DNA from: Aegilops tauschii subsp. strangulata
Lineage: Eukaryota; Streptophyta; Magnoliopsida; Poales; Poaceae
NCBI RefSeq assembly: GCF_002575655.3
Contig: NC_053039.3
Span: forward strand, 220,429,622 to 220,493,621
Length of the DNA: 64,000 nt
Direction of reading: 5' to 3'
Position numbers and translations under genes: made by a program
Shown: positions 45,378 to 56,925 of the stretch, in pieces
Layout: every line of letters begins with the position of its first letter
Position numbering within the stretch: position 1 is the stretch's first letter
The notes under the pieces: generated by a model
Database searches by the model: none
The model's input: only the letters and a program-made list of their open reading frames with translations
What the model was told of the DNA's origin: nothing

Positions 45378-48093
45378 TGTAACATCCCAAATTTTCAATT
45401 TGGAATGTTATACATTAGGTCATCTTTGCATATCATATTTTATTGCATTTTGGCTTGATCCTAGAAATTCTACGCAACTCAAGGACCCACGGAGAGAGTT
45501 GGGGATTTCGTTATTTTCATATTTGAGTTTTCTCAAACTTTGAAAGGAGGATCATTTGGTTTTGATTATTTTTCCTTCCTAATATTTCTAAAATAAAAAT
45601 ATATGAGAGGAGATAAAATGACTTCTCCAAAATAAATGAAATATTAGAGGAAAAATATTAAAATCAAATAATTATTTTATTTGGATTTTATTGCAATTTT
45701 ATTTGAATTAGAAAAATTGCACGTTTTCAAAATTGCATTTTAAGGCCAAGCAAATGTTCATCTTGTTCTAAATATTTCATTTAGACAGTGAAATTTTGTT
45801 TTGGCATTTTTAGATTTTTATTTCATTTTCTAGGATTTATTTAAGTTTCGGCGAAATTATTTAAATAAAATCCTTTCGGACCGACCGGGCCGAAGGCCCA
45901 GCCGCTCGTCGCCTCGCTTGCGCCCGCCGTGGCCGAGCCGGACTCCGCCGGAGTCCGGGAGTCCGCCGCCGCCCCGGTTCCCCCTCCCCCAAGTCGACCC
46001 CGCCCCCTTCCCCTTTAAATACCGCCCCACCCCGCCGCCACCACCCCGTCCCGCCCGCCGCCCGCCGCCCGCAGCAGTAGCAGCCGCCGTCGCCGCCTAG
46101 CGCCGCCACCCTCTGCCGCCGACGCCACCCAGCCCCGCCGAAGCCCCGAGCCCCGCCGGATCCGACGAGGTAGCTGCTGCCGCCGGTTTTCCTTAGAAAA
46201 TTGATCCGTTTTTTTAGAAAACCCTAGTTCGTTTTTTTAGAATAGATCGGTTTTAGTTGTTTTTTCGGTTTATTTATTTAGCGGACGTTCGTCCGTACAT
46301 TCATTTTAACGAACGGTATTCACCGTTTAGCCGCAGACAGCGAACGTTCGTTCGTTAGCCTGTTCGTCAGTTTTTTCTTTTTCTCGGATTTTCCGCGATT
46401 ATTTTCGATCGCGATTTCTCATCCGATTTTCGTTCTAGTATAACTTTTCGCTCGTTTATCGGAATCAGGCGATTCAAACGCCTAGAGTTTCGCCTCGAAA
46501 CCCTCTTCCTGTTTAACCAACTTAAACAAGTTTTTGCTACTGTAAAATTTGACTTAAGTCCAGATTAGTAAACGAAGCTTGTTTCTTTCGCCGTTTGAGT
46601 TTTATTGCTTCGTTTGATTTGATTCTTTTTGCAAACCGGAGTTCTTAAGTTGAAATTTCTAGTTAGATCTCTTATTTGAGTTTTACCCGTGCCTTTGCTT
46701 GATTGCTTATTGTATGCTTGTTTGTTTGCGATAGAGTACCCGGAGTGTGAAGTGTGCTACTACGAGTCTCTAGGTTTCGCGGATCATCAGCAAGGCAAGT
46801 AACACTTTGATCATACTTCTTTACTACCCAGTTTTATTGCATTAGATCAATCCTCAAACAATTGCATGGTTAGGATCTGATTTAAATTGTGGGTTTTGGG
46901 AAGTAGATGAGGTAGTACCTATTCACCTGTTATTATCAAACCCTGGGAGTTACCTCTACGTTGCTTATATTGCTATGCTATGCTCGTAGACGTGGTTGGG
47001 TTGAGTGTATCCATGACAGATATGAGATTGTTAATTAATGGTTCAACTTAAGGAGGCAACTTTAATACACATCTGGGTGGATTGAGGCACCTGGGGAATT
47101 CCAGTGATTGCCTGTATTTTTGGAAATCGCGGGGTACCGTGTGATTCTCCTATGGACTGCCACCCAGGCTCAAAGGGATCATAAGATTATTCATGCTAGA
47201 AACTTCCGTGTGCAGCCACAAGCTATTATGGGCTCTAGCATAGTTGATTAAGTTGTGTGAACTCTTACAATGGTAGACTAGGAGATGTAGGGGATGTAGG
47301 TGTACCGGTCTACCCATCGTAAGGTGCTAATGCTTCTGAAAGACTGTGTCTCGGTCATCCATTTCTCAAACACCATGTAGTGCGAGAAATCCAACGGAGG
47401 AGATCGAGTCTTGTGGGGAAAAGTGCACAAACCTCTGCAGAGTGTACACACTAATCATGGTTAGCCGTGTCCCCGGTTATGGACATCTTGAGTATCTGGT
47501 TCTTGGATTATCATGTGGATCTCATCACTCTTAACTATAAAATTTGATTGGGTTATTGATTACTTTTTAATTGGGATTGAGATGGGGTTTACCTTCTCAA
47601 TGTTTATCAACCACCATGATAGTTAAATAAAACTTATTCCTTTGCAGTAGGGAAAAATTGGCTTTTCACAAAACATATTAACCCTACAGCCTCCACCAGC
47701 CATATATGCATGTAGTGATAGCATTATTCTGTTCATTACTCTCTTGTGTTACATTGCCAGCATATTCCATGTGCTGACCCGTTTTCGGGCTGCAACGTAT
47801 CATGTTGCAGACTTTTCGGATGACGAGTAAGGAGCCTTAGGTCGTGGTCTTTCACTAAGTGATGCCATTGGAGTTGATGGACTCACTTTATCTTCCAAGC
47901 CTTCCGCTGTTATCGTATTAGATGGCCTTAAGCCATATTTATTGTAATAAGTTCTCTTTTGAGACATTCGCTGTAATAAGTGTGTGATTGCTACTCTGTT
48001 ATAAATCCTTCAAGTACTGTGTGTGTCAGCATTACCGATCCAGGGATGACACTTATGCACAGAGATCAGACTGTTTGAGGTCTGGTCGCTACA
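45378..48093 (+). repeat. 3' LTR of the Tekay element (2716 bp)
   Basis: It starts TGTAACATCCC and ends GGTCGCTACA, followed by the TSD AAAAA (48094-48098). It has one copy of the 96-bp unit and a shorter CCG run than the 5' LTR. Confidence 0.95.
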
Positions 48094-48098
48094 AAAAA

Positions 48099-49263
48099 CC
48101 CTCGGGGTTAACCTAGATCAGAAGTTCCACCGCCGCAGGCCTCTGTAGCCACTGAAAAACAATCTAGACCCCGTTCCGGCACTCCACCGGAGGGGGGAAT
48201 CATCACCGGTGGCCATCTTCATCATCCCGGCGGCTACCACGATGAGAAGGGAGTAGTCCACCCACGGGGCTGAGGGTTTGTACCAGTAGATATGTGTTTA
48301 ATCTCTCTCTCTCTCGTGTTCTTGAGATGTCACTATCTTGATGTATCGCGGCTTTGTTAATATAGTCGGATCATATGGTGTTATCCCCTCTCCATCTTGT
48401 TGTGAATTGAGTTTTCCCTTTGAGATTTTGTTTTATCGAATTGAATACTTTTATGGATTTGAGAGCACTTGATATATGTCTTGCATATGAATACTCGTGG
48501 TGACAATGGGGTATCATATTGATTCACTTGATATATGTTTTGGCACTCAACTCGCTGATTCCCGAGGTGACATTGGGGTAATCTACGCATAGGGGTTGAT
48601 GCACGCTCTTCTCTTTGTTTCTTCGTTAGAAATCTTGGGGCACTCTTTGAGGTTCTTTGTGTTGGATTGAGTATTATGAATCTGAAATTATTTGGTGTTA
48701 TTTTAGTATGAACTCTTGGATAGATCGATCGGAAAGTATAGCTTCAAGGTGGTTTCGTACCCTACAAATAATTTCTTCTTATATTCTCCGCTAGATAGAA
48801 ACTTTGGAGTGATTCTTCATCGCACGTTGAGGGATGGTTATATGATCCAATTATATTAGCATTGTTGAGAGATTGCACTAGCGAAAGTACGGACCCTAGG
48901 ACTCATTTTCAAGCATTGCAATACCGTTTGTGCTCTTTTTTATCAATTGCTACCTTGCTGTTTTTTATTGTCACTATTACAAAAATCAATATCTACTATC
49001 GTTACTACACTGTTATCACCATCTCTTCACCGAACTAGTGCACCTATACAATTTGCCATCGTATTTGGTGTGTTGGGGACATAAGAGACTCTTTGTTATT
49101 TGGTTGCAGGGTTGTTTGAGAGAGACCATCTTCATCCTACGCCTCCCATGGATTGATAAACCTTAGGTTATCCACTTGAGGGAAAATTGCTACTGTCCTA
49201 CAAAACTCTGCGCTTGGAGGCCCAACACGAGTCTACAAGAATAAATTTGTGTAGTAGACATCA
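48099..49263 (+). repeat. 5' LTR of B, second part
   Basis: It continues CCCTCGGGGTTAACCTAG as in the 3' LTR (CCCTCAGGGTTAACC) and ends TAGACATCA. It includes the 5' leader of the transcript, downstream of the TATA box at 37079; the Tekay insertion therefore separates promoter from body. Confidence 0.92.
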
Positions 49264-49273
49264 AGCTCTTTTC

Positions 49274-49291
49274 TGGCGCCGTTGCGGGGAG
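49274..49291 (+). other. Primer binding site of B (tRNA-Asp, one base deleted)
   Basis: TGGCGCCGTTGCGGGGAGG lacks one C of TGGCGCCGTTGCCGGGGA. It lies ten bases after the LTR, as in A. Confidence 0.85.
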
Positions 49292-49389
49292 GTGAGTGCA
49301 TGAAGGTATATCTTTAGATCTTGCAATTGAATCTTTTATTTTCTTGTTTTTTCACTAGTTTGGTTTATAAAAGATAACTACATAAAGAA

Positions 49390-50307
49390 ATGGAATTGAG
49401 GTTGCATCATATTATTTATCATCTTTATAATATCTTTCTTGAAAATGAGGGTTCAGAAAATTGTGCTCAATTGTTAGAAGAAGAAGTCAATAAAATGTTT
49501 GGCACACAATATTTGAATGATGAGCATGATTGCAATGTTATTGGTATGAATTCTTTGAATATCCATGATGCTAACAATATGCAAAACCATAAGCTTGGGG
49601 ATGCTATGTTTGATGAAGATGATGTGTTTAGTCCCCCAAGATTTGATGTGCAAATTTGTTATAATGATTGCATGCCTCCTATTTACGATGATTATAATGA
49701 TGAAAGTGGATTCGGAGAGGTCATGACTTTATTTAATGATGAACCCACCATTTTGGATGAGGCTTCAATTGACTATGATAACATAGTTGCTATCTATGAT
49801 GATTATGGTGATCACATGTATGCTATAAAGAATAATGATAACCATGAAACTTGTCATCATGATTTTAATTTTCACTCTCATGATAGTTATTTTGTTGAGT
49901 TTGCTCCCACTACTATTAATGAGAAGAAATTTGCTTATGTGGAGAGTAATAAGTTTTCTATGCTTTTGTGTCATGAAAAGAATGCTTTATGTGATGGTTA
50001 TATTGTTGAATTTCTTTATGATGATACTGAAAATTATTATGAGGGAGGAACTTATGCTTGTAGGAATTGCAATAATATCAAGTTTCCTCTCTATGTGTTG
50101 AAATTTTTGAAGTTATGCTTGTTTTGCCTTCATATGCTAGTTGATTTTTGTTCCAATAAGTTGTTTGCTCACAAAATCCCTATGCATAGGAAGTGGGTTA
50201 GACTTAAATGTGCTAGTCATATGCTTCATGATGCTCTCTTTGTGTTTCAATTCTTATCTTTTATGCGAGTATCATTGAAACCATCATGCCTAGCTAAAAG
50301 GCATTAA
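49390..50307 (+). CDS. Intact 305-aa acidic ORF of element B, family unknown
   Basis: ATG 49390 to TAA 50305-50307. The first 60 residues match the ORF of A (M-E-L, EEEVNKMFGTQYLNDEHDC). After that it is rich in Asp, Asn, Tyr and His (residues 75-190, for example YDDYNDESGFGEV and DYDNIVAIYDDYGDH) and ends in a Cys/Phe/Leu-rich, hydrophobic section with CRNCNN and LCLFCLHMLVDFC. It lacks the zinc knuckle of A. Some words (FNDEPTILDEASIDYDN, SGFGEVMTLF) resemble the linker FDEPTLLDFKEFNYDK and SGIGEVKTLSF of D's Gag-protease, so it may derive from the region between Gag and protease of an Athila polyprotein. The ORF is followed by the same GCTTGTTGGGAGACAACCCAA motif as in D. Function unknown. 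Confidence 0.65.
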   Translation: MELRLHHIIYHLYNIFLENEGSENCAQLLEEEVNKMFGTQYLNDEHDCNVIGMNSLNIHDANNMQNHKLGDAMFDEDDVFSPPRFDVQICYNDCMPPIYDDYNDESGFGEVMTLFNDEPTILDEASIDYDNIVAIYDDYGDHMYAIKNNDNHETCHHDFNFHSHDSYFVEFAPTTINEKKFAYVESNKFSMLLCHEKNALCDGYIVEFLYDDTENYYEGGTYACRNCNNIKFPLYVLKFLKLCLFCLHMLVDFCSNKLFAHKIPMHRKWVRLKCASHMLHDALFVFQFLSFMRVSLKPSCLAKRH

Positions 50308-50977
50308 AGAAAATCGCTTGTTGGGAGACAACCCAACACTTTACCTACTGTTTTTATGTGTTCACATTATTAAGCTACTATAGTAATCATGTTTTATATC
50401 TTTTGTTTCAATAAAGTGCCAAGTAAAGCCTTTGGTATAGTGTGGATGATAGTTGACTTGAATATGTGCAAAAACAGAAACTTTTGCGTCCAGTGCAGAA
50501 ATTCATATATTGTACTGAAATGTGAAAAAATTCTGAAAATTTTGAAGGTGATAGATATACAAATTCCCTACGTTGTCCTAATTTTTTAGAATTTTTGGAG
50601 TAGCAGAAGTATGGTTTGAGTACAGATTACTACAAACTGTTCTGTTTTTGACAGATTCTGTTTTCAATGCGTAGTTTGCTTGTTTTCTAGTTTCTATGGC
50701 TTATATTGCTCAATATAAATTATAGAAATGATATGCTATAGTAGAATTGTGTGGAAACAATTATGAATCTTGTCTTTGACAGTACCAAAGTGAAATGGTT
50801 TGCTCTTTATCATACCAACCTATCTCACGAAGTTTTGTTAAGTTTTGTGTGATTGAAGTTTTCAAGTTTTGGGTGAGATGCCGATATGAGGAGAATAAGG
50901 AGTGACAAGACCCTAAGCTTGGGGATGCCCAAGGCACCCTAAGGTAATATTCAAGGAAGATCCAAGCAACTAAGCTT

Positions 50978-51001
50978 GGGGATGCCCCGGAAGGCATCCC
51001 C
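50978..51001 (+). promoter_or_regulatory. GGGGATGCC hairpin, first copy in B
   Basis: GGGGATGCC (50978-50986) pairs with GGCATCCCC (50993-51001) around the loop CCGGAA. It is preceded by AAGCTT, giving the same word as the PPT. Confidence 0.65.
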
Positions 51002-51707
51002 TCTTTCGTCTCCAACATTATCGGTAACCTCACTTGGAGCTATGTTTTCATTCGTCACATGATATGTGTTTTGCTTGGAGCATCAATTTATTTTGTTAGG
51101 ATTTGCTTGATGTTATTTAGAATAATGTTTTGCATCTTTTATTTCAATAAAAATGTCAAGTATAGCCTGTGCCATGCTTATTTTGCAAGTCTACATGTTG
51201 CTATTTCAAAACAGAAAGTTTATTGATGTTGCAAAAATTCCCTAGAAATGTCAGAATGTGATAAAATGTTGAAACTTTTTGCAAAATAAGCTCTGATAAA
51301 ATTTCTACAGTGTGGTAAATTTTCATAATTTTTGGAGTTTAAGAAGTATTGATACTATTGCATTCTTTACAGACTGTACTGGTTTGGTAGATTGCTGTTA
51401 TGTTTGCATATGTTTGCTTGTTTAATGATTCTATTTGAGGAGAGTAGTATTAAATATGCAGAGGCATTTAGTATGCAATGTTGAATAATAACTTTAGTGA
51501 TTTTCTACAGTAGAGAATGATAAGGTTTTTGCATTGGTGTATACTAACTTATCTCACGAGTTCTTGTTGAGTTTTGTGTGGATGAAGTTTTTAAGATTTA
51601 GGGAAACCGTGATATATAAGAAATTAATGAGACATAAAAGCTCAATCTTGGGGATGCCCAAGGCATCGCAAGATAATATTTCAAGAAGTCTCAAGCATCT
51701 AAGCTTG

Positions 51708-51729
51708 GGGATGCCCCGGCAGGCATCCC
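51708..51729 (+). promoter_or_regulatory. GGGATGCC hairpin, second copy in B
   Basis: GGGATGCC (51708-51715) and GGCATCCC (51722-51729) with loop CCGGCA. A weaker version lies at 51651-51668 (GATGCC, CAA, GGCATC). Confidence 0.65.
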
Positions 51730-51910
51730 ACCTTTCTTCTTCAACAATTATCGGTTAGTATCGGTTGAGCCTAAGTTTTTGCTTCTTCACATGATGTGTG
51801 ATATTCTTGGAATGTCATTTTGTTTTGCTTTGCTTGCTGTTTTAATAAAATACTTAGATCTGGAACTTTTAAATAAGAGAGAGTCCTCAAATAGCTACCC
51901 ATTTACATAA

Positions 51911-51992
51911 CTACTCGCACGATCTTCACCTATATCTTTTTGGAGTAGCTTGTCATTTACTCTTGTGCTTCACTTATATCCTATGAGTAAAT
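51911..51992 (+). ncRNA. Two stem-loops with conserved loop in B
   Basis: Stem 1: CTACTC (51911-51916) with GAGTAG (51943-51948), loop containing CTTCACCTATATC. Stem 2: ATTTACTC (51955-51962) with GAGTAAAT (51985-51992), loop containing GCTTCACTTATATC. These stems differ from those of D and C but pair perfectly. Confidence 0.55.
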
Positions 51993-53257
51993 TGTTGAAT
52001 GAATTGAATATCATGAAGTTGAAATTATATGTTCATATCATGCATATTAGTAGCTTCACATTGGGTTTAGAAAGTTAAATCTTTTGAAGCTTGACAATCA
52101 CAATATTGGTAATTCAAGCAATTCATGAATGATTAGTAGAAGGAAGAGAACCTTCACATTTAAATACACTATCTTGGAAATATTTTGTGATTGTGAGCCC
52201 CCATCAAAATATTATATGCCAAAATTGTTGACGTTGGACAAGGAAGACAACGTAATGGTTTATGTTTGTTCATATTCACATAGAAGTTATATTTTCATAG
52301 ATCCTTCAACATGTGGTGCTTGCCCCCCATCTTTGCTAGCCAAAAATTCCGCACCAAGTAGAGATACTACTTGTGCATCCAAAAACCCTTAAACCCAAAT
52401 CTTATCTTCAAGAGTCCACCATACCCACCTAAGGATTGATCAAGATCCTTCAAGTAAGTTGTCATCGGTGCAATAAGGCAATACATTGCTTCTAAAAGTG
52501 TTAGATCATTTAGTGTAAGAGAAAATTGAGCATTTTACGAACTTGTGATGGCAAAGAATAAAAGCGACAGACTGCATAATAAGGTTGCTATCACAAAGCG
52601 TTCTCTTGCACTAAGGGATTGAGCATACAAACAAATAAGCGCATGGCAACCTTTGCTTCCCTCTGCGAAGGACCTATATTTTACTTTTATGTATTTACTT
52701 TCATGCAAGAGTCAAAGTTTTTCTCTCTATTGTTTTTTATTTTTTCTCTTTTGGCAAGCATCATATGGCGAGGAAAGATCTAGGCACATATATCCAGTTG
52801 GATATGGGTAGCATGAGTTATTATTGTTGACATCACCCTTGAGGTGAATACGTTGGGAGGCGAAATTATAAGCCCCTATCTTCCTATGTGTCCGGTTGAA
52901 ATGTTTTGCTCGTGTGTATGCGGTGAGTGTTAGCAATCATAGAAGACTAAATGATGGTTGAGTATGTGGAGCTCTTACTTAGACTCTGTTGAATAAGTTG
53001 AATTGCAATTTCTTGGTGACTGAGAATATAGGTTGTTGAGTTTCAAGAGAATTCATTGTTTGAACCTTAACATGTGAATTGGTTGCTACTTTAACATGAG
53101 AAATTTTATGAGAAAGAATTGTTGTCATAATGCTAGGAAAAGTGATTGAAATTGTCATTGATCGAACTTGTGCACTTTGCTAGCATTCACACTTCATAAA
53201 TTATTTCTTTTATCATTTACCTACTCGAGGACGAGTAGGAATTAACCCTGGGGATGC

Positions 53258-54818
53258 TGATACGCCTCCAACGTATCTATAATTTATGAAGTATTCATGC
53301 TGTTATATTATCATTCTTGGATGTTTTACAATCATTTTATAGCAACTTTATATCATTTTTTGGGGACTAACCTATTGACCCAGTGCCCAGTGCTAGTTGC
53401 TGTTTTTTGCTTGTTTTTTACATCGCAGGAAATCAATATCAAATGGAGTCCAAACACCGTGAAACTTTCTGTGGATTTTTTATGGACCAGAAGACATCCA
53501 GTGGGCCAGAGAAGCACCTGGGGGGTGCCCCGAGGGGGGAACAACCCACCAGGGCACGCCTGGGGGCCCAGGCGCGCCCAGGTGGGTCGTGCCTACCTCG
53601 GTGGCCTCCCGCACCCCCTCTTTACCCTATAAATTCCCAAATATTCCAAAAACCCTCAGGGTTAACCTAGATCAGAAGTTCCGCCGCTGCAGGCCTCTGT
53701 AGCCACCGAAAACCAATCTAGACCCCGTTCCGGCACTCCACCGGAGGGGGGAATCATCATCGGTGGCCATCTTCATCATCCCGGCGGCCACCACGATGAT
53801 GAGGGAGTAGTCCACCCTCGGGGTTGAGGGTTTGTACCAGTAGCTATGTGTTTAATCTCTCTCTCTCTTGTGTTCTTGAGATGTCACTATCTTGATGTAT
53901 CGCGGGCTTTGTTAATATAGTCGGATCATATGGTGTTTTCCCCTCTCCATCATGTTGTGAATTGAGTTTTCCCTTTGATATTTTGTTTTATCAGATTGAA
54001 TACTTTTATGGATTTGAGAGCACTTGATATATGTCTTGCATATGAATACTCGTGGTGACAATGGGGTATCATATTGATTCACTTGATATATGTTTTGGCA
54101 CTCAACTCGCGGATTCTCGAGGTGACATTGGGGTAATCTACGCATAGGGGTTGATGCACGTTCTTGTCTTTGTTTCTCCGGTAGAAATCTTGGGGCACTC
54201 TTTGAGGTTCTTTGTGTTGGATTTAGTATTATGAATCTGAAATTATTTGGTGTTATTTTAGTACGAACTCTTGGATAGATCGATCGGAAAGAATAGCTTC
54301 GAGATGGTTTTGTACCCTACAAGTAATTTATTCTTATGTTCTCCGCTAGATAGGAACTTTGGAGTGATTCTTCGTCGCACGTTGAGGGATGGTTATATGA
54401 TCCAATTATATTAGCATTGTCGAAAGATTGCACTAGCGAAAGTAAGGACCCTAGGCCTCATGTTCAAGCATTGCAATAGCGTTTGTGGTCTGTTTTATCA
54501 ATTGCTACCTTGCTGTTTTTTATTGTCACTATTACAAAAATCAATATCTACTATCGTTACTACACTTTTATCACCATCTCTTCGCCGAACTAGTGCACCT
54601 ATACAATTTGCCATTGTATTTGGTGTGTTGGGGACACAAGAGACTCTTTGTTATTTGGTTGCAGGGTTGTTTGAGAGAGACCATCTTCATCCTATGGCTC
54701 CCACGGATTGATAAACCTTAGGTCATCCCCTTGAGGGAAAATTGCTACTGTCCTACAAAACTCTGCGCTTGGAGGCCCAACACGAGTCTACAAGAATAAA
54801 GTTGCGTAGTAGACATCA
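53258..54818 (+). repeat. 3' LTR of element B (1561 bp)
   Basis: TGATACGCCTCCAACGTATC to TAGACATCA, followed by TSD GGGAG. One base of the terminal hairpin has changed (T to C). Confidence 0.95.
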
Positions 54819-55541
54819 GGGAGCTACCTCCCTAGGCTGGCTCCCGAGGAGCGGAGATTCCTATGTAGGTGCCCACCTCATGAGATTGAGGTGACGCAAG
54901 CCATGACGACTAAGGCCAGGCGGGCACTAGCGAGCGCAGAGCAGCAGGTTTCCTCTTTGGTTCTAAGGAGGCAAGCGCAGGCGCTGGGTCCCGAGGAATC
55001 AGCCAAAGGTTTCCATTCCCGTGCAACGAGACCAAGACCGCCAGGACGGCAGGTCGGATGTCATCGCCGTGCCCACCATGGCGTCATGACCAGAAGCTTT
55101 GCAGGCGAAGACCACCTTTCGTCAGGATAGGATGTACTACTAGCCCCCCTTCAAAATTGGCCACTTTGGGATCCCTTCCCGCCTTCGATTGGAGAAAGAG
55201 GACCAAGGCCACTATAAATATAGCTTAGCCACCACCGTAGGGAGGGATCCGATCCGAACCCTCACTAGCTCACACCCACACAAGAACAAGCCTCCTGAGG
55301 TGGTTCTTCCTCTATACTAGTTCATCCTCAGCCCCTCGCGAGGCTAATCCATCCCAAAGCAGGAGTAGGGTCTTACACCGCAAGGTGGCCCGAACCAGGG
55401 TAAACTGCCATGTCCTTTTCCTTTCTTGTTCGTCGAGCTAGGCCGTGGGGGTGACGAACTGGTTGGCTAGAGAGGTTGAGTTCTTCGCACACGCTCCAGA
55501 GTTCGAACTTTTCTTGGGTCTGCGGAGCCCTGAATCCGACA
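54819..55541 (+). repeat. 3' LTR of element E, second part, with TATA box
   Basis: It starts with B's TSD and ends CCTGAATCCGACA. A TATAAATA box is at 55213-55220, followed by a typical leader. With 36547-36709 it makes an LTR of about 880 bp. The five bases after it (CAAGT, 55542-55546) should be the TSD of E in element F; the partner is off-window. Confidence 0.8.
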
Positions 55542-55546
55542 CAAGT

Positions 55547-56400
55547 ACTCTTCGAAGCCATACGGTTCATACAATCAAGCTTCAATGACTACACCACCTT
55601 CTACCTCAACCAAACCTTCTACAAGCAATGGCGACAAGTCAAGTTACAAGAAAACTTCGACATCTTCAAGTTGTCCTCCTACTACAAGCAACTTCAAGCC
55701 GAGAGCTTCATCATCATCTATTCCAACCGATGAGACCGTCAAGACGAATTCCATCAAATGCTTCACATGTCAAGGCTGAGGCCACAAGACATTTGAGTGC
55801 CCCACTCGGCGCATGATGATCGCCAACGACGATGACACCTATGACTCGATGAGTGAGCAAGAAATGGAAGCGCGTGAGCATGTCGCCATGCACCGGCGCG
55901 TGAATGAAGATGAAGATGACCAAGTCTTTTGTGGCAATGATTCGAGCCCCGCTCTCGTTGTCTCAGGGGTCTTGACACTTCAACACCAACAAGAAGAAGA
56001 CCAAAGATGCCATATCTTCCACACTAAGGCGGGCATCAATGGACGTTCTGTCAAGGTCATCATCAACATAGGAAGTTGCCATAACTTGGCTAGTGAAGAG
56101 CTATGTTCCAAGCTACAATTGGTCAAGATGAAGCATCCTTGCCCCTACAAGGTCCAATGGCTTAGCGACCCTCGCACCATTCAAGTGGAGCACACCATTC
56201 AAGTCTCCTTCAAGATTGGAGCATACGAAGAAACCTTGGAGTGTGATGTGGTTCCTATGTATGTTTGCTATCTCCTAGTTGGACGACCATGGAAATTCGA
56301 CCGCGGCGTCAACCACAATGGGCGAATCAATCACTATAGCTTCACCAAGTCAAGTGATCGCCGACAAGCAAGAAACCACCCATCATGGAGAGAATAGTGA
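55547..56400 (+). pseudogene. CRM-type Gag C-terminus and protease
   Basis: A Ser/Thr-rich linker (T-S-T-K-P-S-T-S-N-G), then the zinc knuckle C-F-T-C-Q-G-stop-G-H-K-T-F-E-C at about 55757-55800. The stop is TGA in place of the usual Arg. The protease region reads IINIGSCHNLASEEL; the family normally has IIDGGSCHNLAS, so the catalytic Asp is Asn and the first Gly is Ile. It ends LLVGRPWKFDRGVNHNGR. The frame shifts near 56350. This copy could not give an active protease. Confidence 0.8.
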
Positions 56401-56925
56401 GAGAGTAAGCCACCAAAAAGATAGTGAGCGCCACAAGCCAAAATTGAGTGCCTCCACGATGAGCGACAAGAAAAACTTAGTGATATTCGCTACCAAAAGT
56501 GAGATGAGAGAAGTGTGTGAGAACCCATCAAGTGTTATGCACTATTTCTTATTATGCAAAGACGAAGCGGAAAGGACTCACCCCTCTCACCATCTACCTT
56601 TAGTGTTGTCTTCTCTAATGCAGGAATTCAAGGACGTCTTCCCCGATGAGCTACCTCCGGGTCTACCTCCTCTACGCGGCATCGAACACCGAATCGACCT
56701 CATCCCCGGTGCACCGTTACCGAACAAGGCACCCTACCACGTGAACCCCAAAGAAACCAAGGAAATACAACGGCAAGTCCAACAACTCATTAACAACGGG
56801 CATGTATGTGAAAGCTTAAGTCCTTGTGTCGTACCAGTTATTCTTGTGCCTAAGAAAGACGGTAGTTTTCGCATGTGTTCCGATTGTCGTCCTATCAATG
56901 CTATCACCGTTCGTTATCGTAACCC
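56401..56925 (+). pseudogene. CRM-type reverse transcriptase, first part
   Basis: Linker (D-K-K-N-L-V-I-F-A-T-K-S-E-M-R-E-V), F-K-D-V-F-P-D-E-L-P-P-G-L-P, and the RT start ESLSPCVVPVILVPKKDGSF and DCRPINAITVRYR. It is cut by solo LTR G and continues at 58457. Confidence 0.88.

Larger units (their letters stand above)
37107..48093 (+). mobile_element. Tekay/Del-lineage Gypsy element (10,987 bp)
   Basis: LTRs 37107-39963 and 45378-48093 begin TGTAACATCCCAAATTTTC and end CGCTACA; TSD AAAAA (37102-37106, 48094-48098). PBS for initiator Met tRNA, an extra ORF before gag, Gag-Pol with chromodomain. In the first 260 bp of the LTRs I count five substitutions by eye, so it is fairly young. It sits in B's 5' LTR. 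Confidence 0.95.
50308..53257 (+). other. Non-coding 3' interior of B with a tandem duplication
   Basis: No credible gene in 2.9 kb. Two diverged copies of a unit of about 700 bp (about 50385-51070 and 51115-51800) each start with CTTTT(A/G)TTTCAATAAA and end with the GGGGATGCC hairpin. Then come two stem-loops (51911-51992), the TACTTGTGCATCCAAAAACC and CTCTGCGAAGG blocks shared with C, and CTACTCGAGGACGAGTAGG with the PPT just before the LTR. Confidence 0.75.
36710..54818 (+). mobile_element. Element B: Athila-like element without pol, hosting a Tekay element
   Basis: 5' LTR 36710-37106 plus 48099-49263; PBS 49274; one ORF 49390-50307; non-coding tail; 3' LTR 53258-54818. The TSD GGGAG is at 36705-36709 and 54819-54823. 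Removing the inserted Tekay element gives a 5' LTR of 1562 bp against 1561 bp for the 3' LTR. There is no protease, RT or integrase. Confidence 0.93.
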
